Assembly: GCA_964653095.1 (NCBI GenBank)
Contig: CAZZEH010000001.1
Coordinates: 62,001 to 126,000 of the forward strand
DNA: 64,000 nt
Reading direction: 5' to 3'
From: JAMLHH01 sp964653095
GTDB lineage: Bacteria; Bacteroidota; Bacteroidia; Chitinophagales; JADIYW01
The notes under the pieces were generated by a model that saw only the letters and a program-made list of their open reading frames with translations, was not told the DNA's origin and did not search any database. Shown one piece after another: positions 16,984 to 25,820 of the stretch; position 1 is the stretch's first letter, and the number at the start of each line of letters is the position of its first letter. Position numbers and translations under genes: made by a program.

Positions 16984-18588
16984 TTAAAGTTCGTACCCCA
17001 AAGTTTTAAAAGCGTTAATCAATTGCTCCTGTGATTCTTTTTCTTTTTTCAACAGGGCTTTGAAATCTTGTTGAATCCGCTTCATTTCGGTGTCGAAATC
17101 AATACCACTGTCTTTGTCCACAAATTCAATGTATTTACTGGGTACTAAGGAGAAATCATTGGCTACTACATCGACAAAGTTGGCAGATTTGCAAAACTCC
17201 GGCACGTTTTTATAGGATGAAGTTGGAGCTTCATCCAGCCCAGGGGTCTGCCAGTTATGGTAATTTGCAGCAATTTTTTGAATGTCTTCTTCAGTTAGTT
17301 CCACATACTTCTTTTCATATTCGCTTCCCCAACGTCTTAAATCCATAAACAAGATTTCTCCCGTACGGTCTCTGTAGTTTTTGGGTTTCTCCTTTGTATC
17401 ATCGGTGCGTGCTTTTTTGTTTTTGTTCAAAATCCAAAGCGTCACACTGATATCGGTGGTATAAAAAGTATTTCGTGGAATAATGATGATGGCTTCTACC
17501 AGGTCGTTTTCAATTAATTTCCTACGGATTTTATATTCATCGCCACCACCTGACAAAGCGCCATTGGCAAGAATGAAACCTGCAACGCCATTTTCAGAAA
17601 GCTTGCTCACCATATTCAAAATCCAGCCATAGTTGGCGTTGCTTTTGGGTGGCACTTCGTAGCCCATCCAACGCGGGTCGTCCAACAATTCATTCTCTCC
17701 CCGCCAATCCTTCAGGTTAAAGGGTGGGTTTGCCATAATATAATCTGCTTTCAGGTCTTTGTGTTGGTCGTTGGAGAATGTATCTGCGTGTCTATCACCA
17801 AGATTAGCAGAAATGCCCCGAATAGCAAGGTTCATTTTTGCCAATTTGTAGGTAGTAGGTGTATTTTCCTGTCCGTAAATAGAAACTTCCTTTTTGTTTC
17901 CTTGATGACTTTCTATAAATTTGATGGACTGCACAAACATTCCGCCTGTACCGCAACAAGGGTCATAAATAATGCCTTTGTAAGGTTCAATCATTTCTGC
18001 AATCAGGTTGACAATGGTTTTAGGTGTATAAAACTCGCCTTTGCCTTTTCCGCTGCTTTCTTTCAGCGCAAATTGACCCAAGAAATATTCATACACGCGG
18101 CCAATAACATCTTGCCCTTTGTCTTTGAGGGTATCAATTTCGTTGATGGTGTCAAGTAATGAAGCCAATTTGGTTTTATCAAATGCCAAACGGGAAAAAT
18201 AATTGTCTGGCAAAGCTCCTTTCAATGCAGGGTTGTTTTTCTCAATGGTGTTGAGTGCTGTATCAATTTTAAGTGAAATATCGTTTTGTTTGGCATTTTT
18301 GATAATGTAGCTCCATCGAGAAATTTCTTCCAAATAGAATACATTTTTCATTGTGTAGAAATCCCTCATTTCTACATATTTCTCTTTGCCTTCGACCAAA
18401 AGTTCATCTCTTCTTTGCTCAAATTTATCTCCTGCAAATTTTAAGAAGATTAAACCGAGAACCACGTGTTTGTACTCAGAAGGTTCTACTGAACCTCTCA
18501 ATTTATCGCACGATTGCCATAAAGTTTCTTCAATTGATTTTTCTTTCTTGCCCTGAGCTTGTCGTACGAGTACTTTCTGTTTGGCCAT
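16984..18588 (-). CDS. hsdM: Type I restriction enzyme, M (methyltransferase) subunit
   Basis: A 534-aa N6-adenine methyltransferase. The N-terminal helical HsdM domain covers about residues 15-150 (EETLWQSCDKLRGSVEPSEY). SAM-binding motif I is DPCCGTGGMF (209-218) and the catalytic motif IV is NPPF (287-290). It pairs with HsdS to methylate, and with HsdR to restrict. It is the first gene of the six-gene unit hsdM, DUF1016, hsdS, GxxExxY, rhuM, hsdR; the promoter should lie in the 18589-18972 spacer. All core motifs are intact, so methylation is expected to be functional. Confidence 0.95.
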   Translation of the reverse strand: MAKQKVLVRQAQGKKEKSIEETLWQSCDKLRGSVEPSEYKHVVLGLIFLKFAGDKFEQRRDELLVEGKEKYVEMRDFYTMKNVFYLEEISRWSYIIKNAKQNDISLKIDTALNTIEKNNPALKGALPDNYFSRLAFDKTKLASLLDTINEIDTLKDKGQDVIGRVYEYFLGQFALKESSGKGKGEFYTPKTIVNLIAEMIEPYKGIIYDPCCGTGGMFVQSIKFIESHQGNKKEVSIYGQENTPTTYKLAKMNLAIRGISANLGDRHADTFSNDQHKDLKADYIMANPPFNLKDWRGENELLDDPRWMGYEVPPKSNANYGWILNMVSKLSENGVAGFILANGALSGGGDEYKIRRKLIENDLVEAIIIIPRNTFYTTDISVTLWILNKNKKARTDDTKEKPKNYRDRTGEILFMDLRRWGSEYEKKYVELTEEDIQKIAANYHNWQTPGLDEAPTSSYKNVPEFCKSANFVDVVANDFSLVPSKYIEFVDKDSGIDFDTEMKRIQQDFKALLKKEKESQEQLINAFKTLGYEL

Positions 18589-18972
18589 ATATATTCCTTT
18601 TATATTGTTCTCTTATTTGTGTTATGCACGCAGACAGACAAATTTAACCTATTTTGCCCGAGTGTTGACAAGAAACAGCTCTTTTGGTTTTTCAGCTTAA
18701 GCTTTCGAGTTGGCAAAAACCAAATGTGCTGCTTTAGCGGTTGGCTCTTCAGTATGCCGCGCAACTCGTTCACATACGCAACTAAAATACATTTTATTTC
18801 GCATATATGTATCATTTTGGTTGTCTATACGCAGCCTTAATTGCACCCAATTTTAAAGGTCGTCAAACGGACTCTTGATATTTTGAATACTTTTCATAGT
18901 TACGTGCGTATAATTAGTTGTGCGACTACTGTAACTGTATTCTACCGAAGATTTAAAGAAATTCCAATACAC
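18589..18972. other. Gene-free spacer at the outer edge of the restriction island
   Basis: 384 bp with no supported gene; the open frames seen here are short, lack family-like sequence and overlap hsdM. It should hold the hsdM promoter on the minus strand and the end of the SGNH gene transcript. I see no convincing direct repeat between this spacer and the 9466-9797 spacer that would mark the two ends of an inserted island. Confidence 0.4.
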
Positions 18973-20148
18973 TTATTGCGGAATCCTATTTACAGAAGAA
19001 GATGAAGAGAGAAAGGCATTTGAAAAAATCCATCCTTTCAGACTGTCTGCAAGTTCTCTCTGAGCGGCTTCATTCAAATGATACGTATCATGTGGAGAGA
19101 TATTTTTCTTCTCCGTTTTGAGCCGAAATAGCTTGGATGAATATCCCGACAAAATTTTTACCAGTCTGAAATCATATTTAGTTTTGCTCAATTTTATAAA
19201 GCGTTTCAAATTTTTGTCATACATCCATTGTCCATCCTCTATGTCTGAATAAAATTGATTTTCTGAAACAAACACATTAAAACTTGCCTGATGATTCACG
19301 CACACACTTTGTATGGAGTCCAAAAGTGCCCGAGTCAGCCGAATACCGTATTCTAACCTTTTGGTCATAGTATCAGAATACAAAATCAGGTGCGTTTTTT
19401 CTTCTTTCAATTTTTCACTGATTCCCACCCAAGGAGTAGTTTTTTTGCTCAGCGAAGTATCCGCTCCGATCTCCGCTCTCGGAGGAAGAAAATTTTTACT
19501 CCAGACATCATCTAATTTTTGAGCTTTTCTATGCTGTATGGCCCGCTCAAATAAAGCGGCTATTTTAAGTTCTCTTGTCTGCCGAAATTCAATATCAGAC
19601 AGTTCCAAAACAAGCTTATCCTGCCGGAGTATAAAAGTCGGTTTGGGAGTTCCGTTCCAGGGCCAATGAGTGGGAAACATATTGTTCCAGATGTCATTTT
19701 CGGGAGTAAACCACAAGAAAACATGGTCCATCTCATGTTTTTCAAGGACCTTTTGGAACCAAATCAACTGCTGATCCTGCCCGTATCCTCCGGTTCCCAC
19801 AGTAAATATCCGATAAGTCGTCGAATCCGAATTAAAATTTAGTACTCTTTGCAACAAATTTTCCATTTGAAGACTGTCTGCCAAATCCAGTGATTCGACC
19901 TGTGAATCTCCAAGAAGTAAAATCCACTTTTCGCTCTTCGGTTTAATATCCGGAATTGGTTTCCCTTTAAATCCATACTGATTGACCTCATTTGCATCGG
20001 GATTATTGGAGAGATAAGTCCACCCTGTCGGGATTACTTCCAACTCTTTCGGGAAGTTTATCTTTCTGAAAAAAAACTCAGAAAGTATAAGCATGATTAC
20101 TAAGGCAATCAGAAACAAAGCGATATTTCCTTTTACTGCTTTTCTCAT
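18973..20148 (-). CDS. Membrane-anchored SGNH/GDSL hydrolase-like protein
   Basis: About 391 aa when read from the ATG at 20148; a TTG 15 bp upstream is also open but less likely. An N-terminal signal anchor (residues ~8-28, NIALFLIALVIMLILSEFFF) is followed by an extracytoplasmic domain with the GDS block LLGDSQVESLDLAD and, near the C-terminus, SPHDTYHLNEAAQREL, which supplies the D-x-x-H of SGNH hydrolases. A Gly-rich GTGGYGQDQQLIWF resembles block II. Proteins like this act on acyl or acetyl groups of glycans or lipids. It is divergent from the unknown protein/radical SAM operon (113 bp between starts). Confidence 0.7.
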   Translation of the reverse strand: MRKAVKGNIALFLIALVIMLILSEFFFRKINFPKELEVIPTGWTYLSNNPDANEVNQYGFKGKPIPDIKPKSEKWILLLGDSQVESLDLADSLQMENLLQRVLNFNSDSTTYRIFTVGTGGYGQDQQLIWFQKVLEKHEMDHVFLWFTPENDIWNNMFPTHWPWNGTPKPTFILRQDKLVLELSDIEFRQTRELKIAALFERAIQHRKAQKLDDVWSKNFLPPRAEIGADTSLSKKTTPWVGISEKLKEEKTHLILYSDTMTKRLEYGIRLTRALLDSIQSVCVNHQASFNVFVSENQFYSDIEDGQWMYDKNLKRFIKLSKTKYDFRLVKILSGYSSKLFRLKTEKKNISPHDTYHLNEAAQRELADSLKGWIFSNAFLSSSSSVNRIPQ

Positions 20149-20261
20149 TTTTATGAGAACCAAGTTAGAAATTTATTACTTTCATATCTAATGAAAAAAT
20201 GGAAGTTCGATTCAATGAACTGCCCAATATGAAATTTTAATATTTTGCAGTAACTTAAGAC

Positions 20262-21977
20262 ATGCTGTCTGAAAACGAGAACAATAAGATTCGCCAAGAC
20301 ATTATTCGATTTTTAAATGAATTGGACAGGAGTTCGTATGCGGACTTATATCAGAAAACAATCTATCCACACTCTGAAAAATTTGAAAGCAATATTGATA
20401 TTTTAATTGCATTCACTCCAAAATTCATTCAAAGCTTAGCCTGGCTTTCAGACAATCCGACATCTTTTGCAGAAGGCTCAAAGTTGTTTTTAGACGGCAT
20501 CAAAAACTCCCGGGCTTATAAGGATATTCTTTTCGCAATCTGGTCAAATCACCCCGACAAAACAGTTAAATTTATTACTGATTTGGATGAAGTCAGGCTA
20601 AACAGATTCATTAGAAAAATGGAATTTAAAGACTCTTTCTATTATGAAATTGGGCCTCCAAACGACCGCAACCCAATTTATTTCCTGTATGACCGGGACA
20701 CTCCATCGGCAAAAAGAGAAACATACGACAACATTCTTGATTTAGACGCAACTTACAATGGAGATACCGAATTCTATTCGAGAGATTATCTCAGCTGGCC
20801 GGGATTATTTCACATTTATTTTCCCGACAGAAAGATTATTTTAACTTCCGACAAGACAAAAATTCCCGATAAATATATTTACATTCTAACTTTCAACTAC
20901 TTCAAATCATTTATTGAGCAACAGCAATTAAGAAACAGTCATTCTCTGCCTATTGATGAAAATATTTTAAAAGATGCTCAAATTGGTAAAGCTCTTATTT
21001 TATGGAATGACAGCCACGAATATTCAAATATTTATAAGAATAAAAAATGGTGGAACAAGGCTTTAAGCCAAAAAAAGATTGCACAAAATAGTGTTGTATT
21101 TACAGGAGATTTTACCGGGTACAGAAAAATAAATGCTCCAAACAGATTATTTCCTTTTAGCATATTTCAAAAATCGAATCAAATTAAAACCAAGCTGTAT
21201 GCAATCAGATATTTTGAAGAAGCACTAAAATCAATTATTCTTTACCATTATCCTAATTACTCTTTTAACAAAAGGTACGAAGCTCTCCATTCTGTGCAAA
21301 ACGGCATCAAACACTTCCTTTGTCTGAATAATATTATAAAAGATTACAGAGTCACCTTAAGCTATCTCTTTTACAAAAATAATTTTCTTGAAACTTCTTA
21401 TATCAGTCAGAAGGCTTTTAACGGTACAAAGGATTTTCAGTTTAATCACAACTCACATTTATCAATGAAATCATTAATTGATTCTGAGCTATTTGAAAAA
21501 TTCAGAGCAAGTCTTCCATGGGTTGTGGATACAAAAGAGCAGGAGTCCGGATGGTGGAATACAATACCTATAAAAAATATCAGCCGGTCTTTTGTTTGGG
21601 TGAATACAGAAACAGAGTTTGGAAGCTATACCCCCAAAGAAAAATCTTTTATCACAGAAAAAACTTATAAACCTATAGCGTTTTTCATGCCTTTTATTAT
21701 GGTGGGACCTCCACTGACTCTGCAAACCCTGAGAGAAGAAGGTTATCAGACTTTCTCAAAATGGTGGGATGAATCTTATGACAAAGAGGTTAATTCTTTA
21801 AAAAGAATGAAAAAAATTGAAGCATTACTCATTGAAATCTCAAAATGGAGCAGAAAGAAATTACTTTCTGTTACCTTAGCGATGAAAGATGTGTTGGAAC
21901 ACAATCACAGGCATTTATTAAACGTAAAAAGAAGTTTGCCTTCTTTGCAGGCAGTCTTGGATTTATACCACAAATGA
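20262..21977 (+). CDS. Unknown 571-aa protein, first gene of a radical SAM operon
   Basis: No signal peptide or membrane helix is seen. The N-terminal ~150 residues are helical; the middle (about 150-330) contains WPGLFHIYFPDRKIILTSDK and ALILWNDSHEYS; the C-terminal part has SFITEKTYKPIAFFMPFIMVGPP followed by TLREEGYQTFSKWWDESYD. An EKTxKP..PFI.VG motif before a GYxTF..WWDESYD block recalls the donor-site region of some GT-B-like glycosyltransferase-related hypothetical proteins, but I cannot assign a family. The stop overlaps the start of the radical SAM gene (ATGA), so the two proteins are very likely made together. A candidate -7 (TATTTTGC) lies about 20 bp upstream of the ATG. Confidence 0.7.
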   Translation: MLSENENNKIRQDIIRFLNELDRSSYADLYQKTIYPHSEKFESNIDILIAFTPKFIQSLAWLSDNPTSFAEGSKLFLDGIKNSRAYKDILFAIWSNHPDKTVKFITDLDEVRLNRFIRKMEFKDSFYYEIGPPNDRNPIYFLYDRDTPSAKRETYDNILDLDATYNGDTEFYSRDYLSWPGLFHIYFPDRKIILTSDKTKIPDKYIYILTFNYFKSFIEQQQLRNSHSLPIDENILKDAQIGKALILWNDSHEYSNIYKNKKWWNKALSQKKIAQNSVVFTGDFTGYRKINAPNRLFPFSIFQKSNQIKTKLYAIRYFEEALKSIILYHYPNYSFNKRYEALHSVQNGIKHFLCLNNIIKDYRVTLSYLFYKNNFLETSYISQKAFNGTKDFQFNHNSHLSMKSLIDSELFEKFRASLPWVVDTKEQESGWWNTIPIKNISRSFVWVNTETEFGSYTPKEKSFITEKTYKPIAFFMPFIMVGPPLTLQTLREEGYQTFSKWWDESYDKEVNSLKRMKKIEALLIEISKWSRKKLLSVTLAMKDVLEHNHRHLLNVKRSLPSLQAVLDLYHK

Positions 21978-23362
21978 AATTTTCGAAAGTCATAAAACAA
22001 ACCATTCTTCCTTCAGGAGATTTCCAGAAAGCAGTACAGGGATATAATTTGAAAAGAAGTCCTCTGACTTGGAATACCTTTTGTCAGGCGCCTTTTACCA
22101 ATATGTACATTGCACACCACGGCTATGTGCGGGCATGCTGCTACATTGCCGTACACGTATTGGGCGTTTGGCCGCATAAGAGTCTGATGGAAATTTGGAA
22201 TGGTCCGAAAGCTGAAGAACTCAGAGAAGCACTGAGTAACTATGATTTGTCAAAAGGATGCGGTACTTGTCATCAACAGCTTATGGCACGAAATTATGAC
22301 GGTCTGAAGGCATCACAATTCAATTATCACAAAAGGAATAATAACGGCTTTCCTACCTGTATAGAATTTGAGTTAGACAATAAATGTAATCTCGGATGCA
22401 CGATGTGCGATGAAAACTTCTCTTCGGTGATTGCACACAATAAAGGATTAAAAGCCTATAAAACACCCTATAATGAAGACTTTTTAGAGCAATTAAAACC
22501 TTTTATTCCTCATCTGCACGAAACTAAATTTTACGGTGGTGAGCCATTCATGATAAAAATTTATTACGACATCTGGGATTTAATTTACAAGTTGAATCCT
22601 CAGTGCAGTATTAATATCCAGACGAATGGTACAATTATGAATAAGAGAGTGAAAGAGCTTCTTGAAAGACCAAATATCAACTTTAACGTGTCTATTGACA
22701 GCCTGCAGGAAAAAAACTACGAAAGCATTCGCGTAGGTGCAACTTATTCGGAAACAATGAGTAATCTGGAGCGCTTCATTGATTATTCCAGAAAACACAA
22801 AACGTTTATGGGAATTTCATCTTGTATGATGCAAAATACCGCACATGAAGCCCCGGATTTTATTCGTTTTTGCAATGAACGGGATATTCAAATATACTTT
22901 CATACGGTCATACAACCCGAAGATGCCTGTATCAAAAATATGGATAAAAAAGATATTGAAAATCTTTTAAAACATCTGAAATCTCAGGATTTTCAGGCTA
23001 AAACACCATTGCACAGAAAAAACATCAACCATTATCGGGATTTTATTAAACAGGTAGAATATTGGTTAGAACATAAAGATGCAAATGAAACAGTCATGAC
23101 ACGCAATCCGGTTCAGGATTGGGATGATTTTTTTGATCGGATAGAAAGAGCTTCCATTGCTATCTTTGGGGAGGAGCCCGGTTTAAAAAAATCAGAGCAT
23201 TTTAAATCAAATATTGAAAAAATGTATGCACTGGGAATTATCAAAGATAAAAAGGATATTTTCAGGCACGTACAACACGACGATTTAAGCAGTTCAGTAC
23301 ATAAAATTGTAGATTTATCCTTCGAACAGTTGGTACAGGCGTATCAAAACGAACACTTGTAA
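21974..23362 (+). CDS. Twitch-domain radical SAM protein
   Basis: 462 aa from the ATG at 21974, chosen because it gives the ATGA overlap with the previous gene; an in-frame ATG at 21845 would place 43 unlikely residues inside that gene. The radical SAM cluster motif is CNLGCTMC (C138, C142, C145), followed by FYGGEPF and NIQTNGTIM. Before the core is a Cys-rich segment (C37, C55, C56, C96, C99) of SPASM/twitch type, including GYVRACCY and KGCGTCHQ, so an auxiliary Fe-S cluster is likely and precedes the core rather than following it. Such proteins often modify peptides or small molecules. No precursor peptide gene is visible nearby. Confidence 0.85.
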   Translation: MKFSKVIKQTILPSGDFQKAVQGYNLKRSPLTWNTFCQAPFTNMYIAHHGYVRACCYIAVHVLGVWPHKSLMEIWNGPKAEELREALSNYDLSKGCGTCHQQLMARNYDGLKASQFNYHKRNNNGFPTCIEFELDNKCNLGCTMCDENFSSVIAHNKGLKAYKTPYNEDFLEQLKPFIPHLHETKFYGGEPFMIKIYYDIWDLIYKLNPQCSINIQTNGTIMNKRVKELLERPNINFNVSIDSLQEKNYESIRVGATYSETMSNLERFIDYSRKHKTFMGISSCMMQNTAHEAPDFIRFCNERDIQIYFHTVIQPEDACIKNMDKKDIENLLKHLKSQDFQAKTPLHRKNINHYRDFIKQVEYWLEHKDANETVMTRNPVQDWDDFFDRIERASIAIFGEEPGLKKSEHFKSNIEKMYALGIIKDKKDIFRHVQHDDLSSSVHKIVDLSFEQLVQAYQNEHL

Positions 23363-23370
23363 AGTACCGA

Positions 23371-23402
23371 AAAAAAAGCTGTAAAAGCGAGGCACGTACA
23401 GC
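23371..23402 (-). terminator. Terminator after the PIN toxin gene
   Basis: On the minus strand, GCTGTA (23402-23397) and TACAGC (23383-23378) form a 6-bp stem followed by a run of T residues (23377-23371), just after the toxin stop at 23405. The short stem with a 13-nt loop is modest, and the opposite gene also ends here. Confidence 0.45.
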
Positions 23403-23404
23403 AC

Positions 23405-23818
23405 TTATCTAATCGTCCCAATAAAACGGCGGCAATCATAAACCGGAAGTTCTGAAAAGTAAAAATCTTCGACATCTTCGGTGATAACAGCCTGACAACC
23501 GTACTGCAATGCGGAATAATACTCCAAACCATCTTCAAAATCTAACACTTTTGGATTGGAAGCAGCCAAAGAAACCGTTTCCCTGTTAGTCTCTATGATG
23601 CTCAAATGCTCAGAAAGAATCACCATCTTCTCTTTGGCCCGTTTTGTCCCGCATTTCTTTTCAGCAAAATAGACAGCAATTGCCAGACAAATCGGTGAAG
23701 TACATACCTCATATCCATACCGCTCTGTCAAACTTAAAATTCTTGATGAATAGGTAAACAAAGGATACTCCCTGTTAAGAACAGAGACAATGACATTGGC
23801 ATCCAGGAAAATTTTCAA
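23405..23818 (-). CDS. PIN-domain ribonuclease toxin (VapC-like)
   Basis: A 137-aa PIN protein starting MKIFLDANVIVSVLNREYP (D6). Further acidic residues lie in VLDFEDGLEYYSAL (D93, D96, E99) and ITEDVEDF (E114, D115), forming the Mg2+ site. VapC-type toxins cut tRNA or rRNA. The position where VapC proteins have a second conserved Glu reads SPICLAIAVYFAEKK here, as in the Bacteroidota subfamily I recall. It sits 2 bp downstream of its antitoxin, typical of a toxin-antitoxin pair. Confidence 0.85.
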   Translation of the reverse strand: MKIFLDANVIVSVLNREYPLFTYSSRILSLTERYGYEVCTSPICLAIAVYFAEKKCGTKRAKEKMVILSEHLSIIETNRETVSLAASNPKVLDFEDGLEYYSALQYGCQAVITEDVEDFYFSELPVYDCRRFIGTIR

Positions 23819-23820
23819 AA

Positions 23821-24075
23821 CTATTTCTTGGAATCAAAAAAATCAGATTTCATTTTTTTACGTGAGGGCGTACGCCTGTACTCTATTCGCTCTTCTGCCA
23901 CCATATTCACCCAGTCGGCTATCGGCAAATCATCAATCAGACGGGCATTTCCGGAAGTCAGCTTTTCATATATTAACTCCGTCAGCCGAGACAAACTCAT
24001 CCCTCTGTCCGCCGCATAGTCTTTAGCCTTTTCGATGACCTCTTTATTAAAGGAAAGTGTGATTTTGGCATCCAT
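23821..24075 (-). CDS. DUF6364-family antitoxin
   Basis: An 84-aa protein: MDAKITLSFNKEVIEKAKDYAADRGMSLSRLTELIYEKL is a ribbon-helix-helix motif (residues 1-40), followed by a basic C-terminal tail (RRTPSRKKMKSDFFDSKK) likely to wrap the PIN toxin. The family is DUF6364-like; it would bind the operator as a dimer and repress its own operon. The ATG at 24075 sits about 12 nt from the predicted transcription start. It overlaps nothing and is followed 2 bp later by the toxin. Confidence 0.85.
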   Translation of the reverse strand: MDAKITLSFNKEVIEKAKDYAADRGMSLSRLTELIYEKLTSGNARLIDDLPIADWVNMVAEERIEYRRTPSRKKMKSDFFDSKK

Positions 24076-24078
24076 AAT

Positions 24079-24113
24079 TATATTTTATACGACAAAGTTA
24101 TATATTTTATACG
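24079..24113 (-). promoter_or_regulatory. Toxin-antitoxin promoter with paired 13-bp operator repeats
   Basis: TATATTTTATACG occurs twice, exactly, at 24079-24091 and 24101-24113, with a 22-bp period, about two helical turns. Between them lies CAAAGTTA (24093-24100), which on the minus strand is TAACTTTG, a perfect -7 element. A ribbon-helix-helix antitoxin bound to both copies would cover the promoter and the start site. This is sequence-based; binding is inferred. Confidence 0.65.
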
Positions 24114-24195
24114 TACAATGCAGGTTTATCTTATTTCTAAGCTGTGTTTTGCGTTTTTTATCTAAAACATTTCCATGATTTCCTAACTTCATGAC

Positions 24196-25179
24196 ATGAA
24201 GAGTATTTTGATTACCGGGATTACCGGGTTGATAGGCAAACATCTGATGTACAGACTTTTGGAAGAAGGCGGATTTAAAATCAAAGGACAGTACTTTTCT
24301 CCCCGAAATACAGATGAATACACCTCCGCAGGTGTGGAAATGGTGCAGGCAGATATTTGTCAGCCCGGGCAAATTTCAGGACTGACCGCAGATTGCGAAA
24401 TTGTGGTACACAGTGCGGCGAGAGTCATTGACTTTGGTTCCAAAGAAGACTTTTATCTGTCCATTTATGATGCGACCGAATGGGTTTTGAGCGACGCCCT
24501 CCAACACGGAGTCAGGCATTTTATTTATCTCAGTTCTTTCGGACCGGCTACCTGTTTAGACAGATCGGAGAAACTGCCGGACGAAAGTGTACCATTGGTC
24601 AAAAGCGGAGTTTTCTATGATGATGCCAAAATTGATGCAGAAGAATTAGTAAAGTCTTTTTGCACCAAACACAATATAATTTATACGATTATCAGACCTT
24701 CCGCTATTATCGGTCCGGACAGTATCTGGGTACGCGAACCTCTCAAAAGAGCTCAAACTTTTCTTGGAGTTAAGCTGATTGAAAATGGTCGTTTCGATGC
24801 CTGTCTAACAGATGCTGATAATTTGGCGGACGGGATTTTTAAAACTATTACCAATCCGATTGCTCATAATCAGACCTATTTCTTCATGGATGATTATCAG
24901 ATAAGCTGGAAAAAATATCTGACAGATTTACTGGCAATGAAAGGCTACCGCCCCAAAGGAAATATATCCAAAAAAACAGCCCTTCGACTGGCAAAAATTA
25001 TGGGTAAAACCTTCCCTGTTTTTGGTGTCAATCCTCCCATCTCTCCAAAATCTATTATGGCTACCGGATCAGACCGCCGAGTAGATTGCAGTAAAGCCAA
25101 AAAAGAACTGAATTGGAAAAGTCAAGTAACTTATGAAGAAGCTATGCAAAAAATCAAAAACTCTTTGAATGGCAACTAA
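24196..25179 (+). CDS. NAD-dependent epimerase/dehydratase family protein
   Basis: A 327-aa extended short-chain dehydrogenase. It begins MKSILITGITGLIGKHLMYRL with the GxxGxxG nucleotide-binding motif (GITGLIG, residues 8-14). The catalytic Ser lies in YLSSFG and the YxxxK motif is FYDDAKIDAEEL. The C-terminal domain (RAQTFLGVKLI, later KSIMATGSDRRVDCSKAKKELNW) resembles the NAD-dependent sugar/steroid epimerase type of Bacteroidota. It acts on an NDP-sugar or a similar hydroxy substrate; the exact one is not known. It is divergent from the antitoxin gene. Confidence 0.85.
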   Translation: MKSILITGITGLIGKHLMYRLLEEGGFKIKGQYFSPRNTDEYTSAGVEMVQADICQPGQISGLTADCEIVVHSAARVIDFGSKEDFYLSIYDATEWVLSDALQHGVRHFIYLSSFGPATCLDRSEKLPDESVPLVKSGVFYDDAKIDAEELVKSFCTKHNIIYTIIRPSAIIGPDSIWVREPLKRAQTFLGVKLIENGRFDACLTDADNLADGIFKTITNPIAHNQTYFFMDDYQISWKKYLTDLLAMKGYRPKGNISKKTALRLAKIMGKTFPVFGVNPPISPKSIMATGSDRRVDCSKAKKELNWKSQVTYEEAMQKIKNSLNGN

Positions 25180-25235
25180 ACGCTGCAGAGTTTATGTTTA
25201 AAATTTTTGCCTGAAAACTTTCTAAAGTATGCGCA

Positions 25236-25658
25236 CTACTGCAATATAGACCAGGTCTGCCAAGGAATTCTAGTCAGTATCAAAATCAGTCCTAAAACAT
25301 AATAAATCGCAATAGACTTGGCAGCTGCTTCATCAGAAACCTTTTTAGACTTAATATGACCTACAGTCACCAAAATTATAGCTAAAATGCCAATCAGAGG
25401 GTGTTCCAGCGCATATAAACGAGATACAGGACTGCTCATTGCTTCTGCGGAAAGACTGGCAAATCCTTTTGCCGAAATGAAATACAGAACCAGCCCAACA
25501 GTAAACTGTGTATGAAGAAAAATCATTGTAAACTTGGCAATTTTTCGTAGCTTATTGTCTGCTTTTTTATTGAGGATAGCCAAAACAACAGATAGTAATA
25601 AGCCAATAAGTATAGCTATTGCCAAAACAGAATGTAAATGTCTTAACCCGGTTTCCAT
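25236..25658 (-). CDS. Cytochrome b-like four-helix membrane protein
   Basis: A 140-aa protein with four transmembrane helices: residues ~10-28, ~40-62, ~86-103 and ~118-134. Histidines are well placed for heme or metal (RHLHS near the start, FLHTQF in helix 2, LEHPLIG before helix 3, VGHIK). Related Bacteroidota proteins are annotated as 'cytochrome B'. A role in electron transfer is an inference. It is convergent with the epimerase gene (56 bp between stops). Confidence 0.65.
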   Translation of the reverse strand: METGLRHLHSVLAIAILIGLLLSVVLAILNKKADNKLRKIAKFTMIFLHTQFTVGLVLYFISAKGFASLSAEAMSSPVSRLYALEHPLIGILAIILVTVGHIKSKKVSDEAAAKSIAIYYVLGLILILTRIPWQTWSILQ

Positions 25659-25820
25659 ATAATATTGTTTTGGACGAAGATACTTTAAAAAATACTATTC
25701 CATGTCCGTTTTAATGAATTACAGCCTCTCCGAAGAGCGCGAATAAAGTATTTTTCCGCATTGATATGGAAAAAGGAGAATTTTAGCATCTTTATATACA
25801 GCACGTATGAATTTTATTTT

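Noticed and set aside
18559..18840. 93-aa open frame between hsdM and the SGNH gene
   Set aside because: Overlaps the hsdM start on the other strand; its Phe/Cys-rich sequence looks like a chance reading of A+T-rich DNA.
9466..18972. Direct repeats marking integration ends of the defence island
   Set aside because: I compared the 9466-9797 and 18589-18972 spacers by eye and found no convincing shared direct repeat or adjacent tRNA or integrase.
21845..21973. Upstream ATG for the radical SAM gene
   Set aside because: It would place 43 residues inside the previous gene in another frame; the ATG at 21974 gives the usual ATGA overlap and a typical start.
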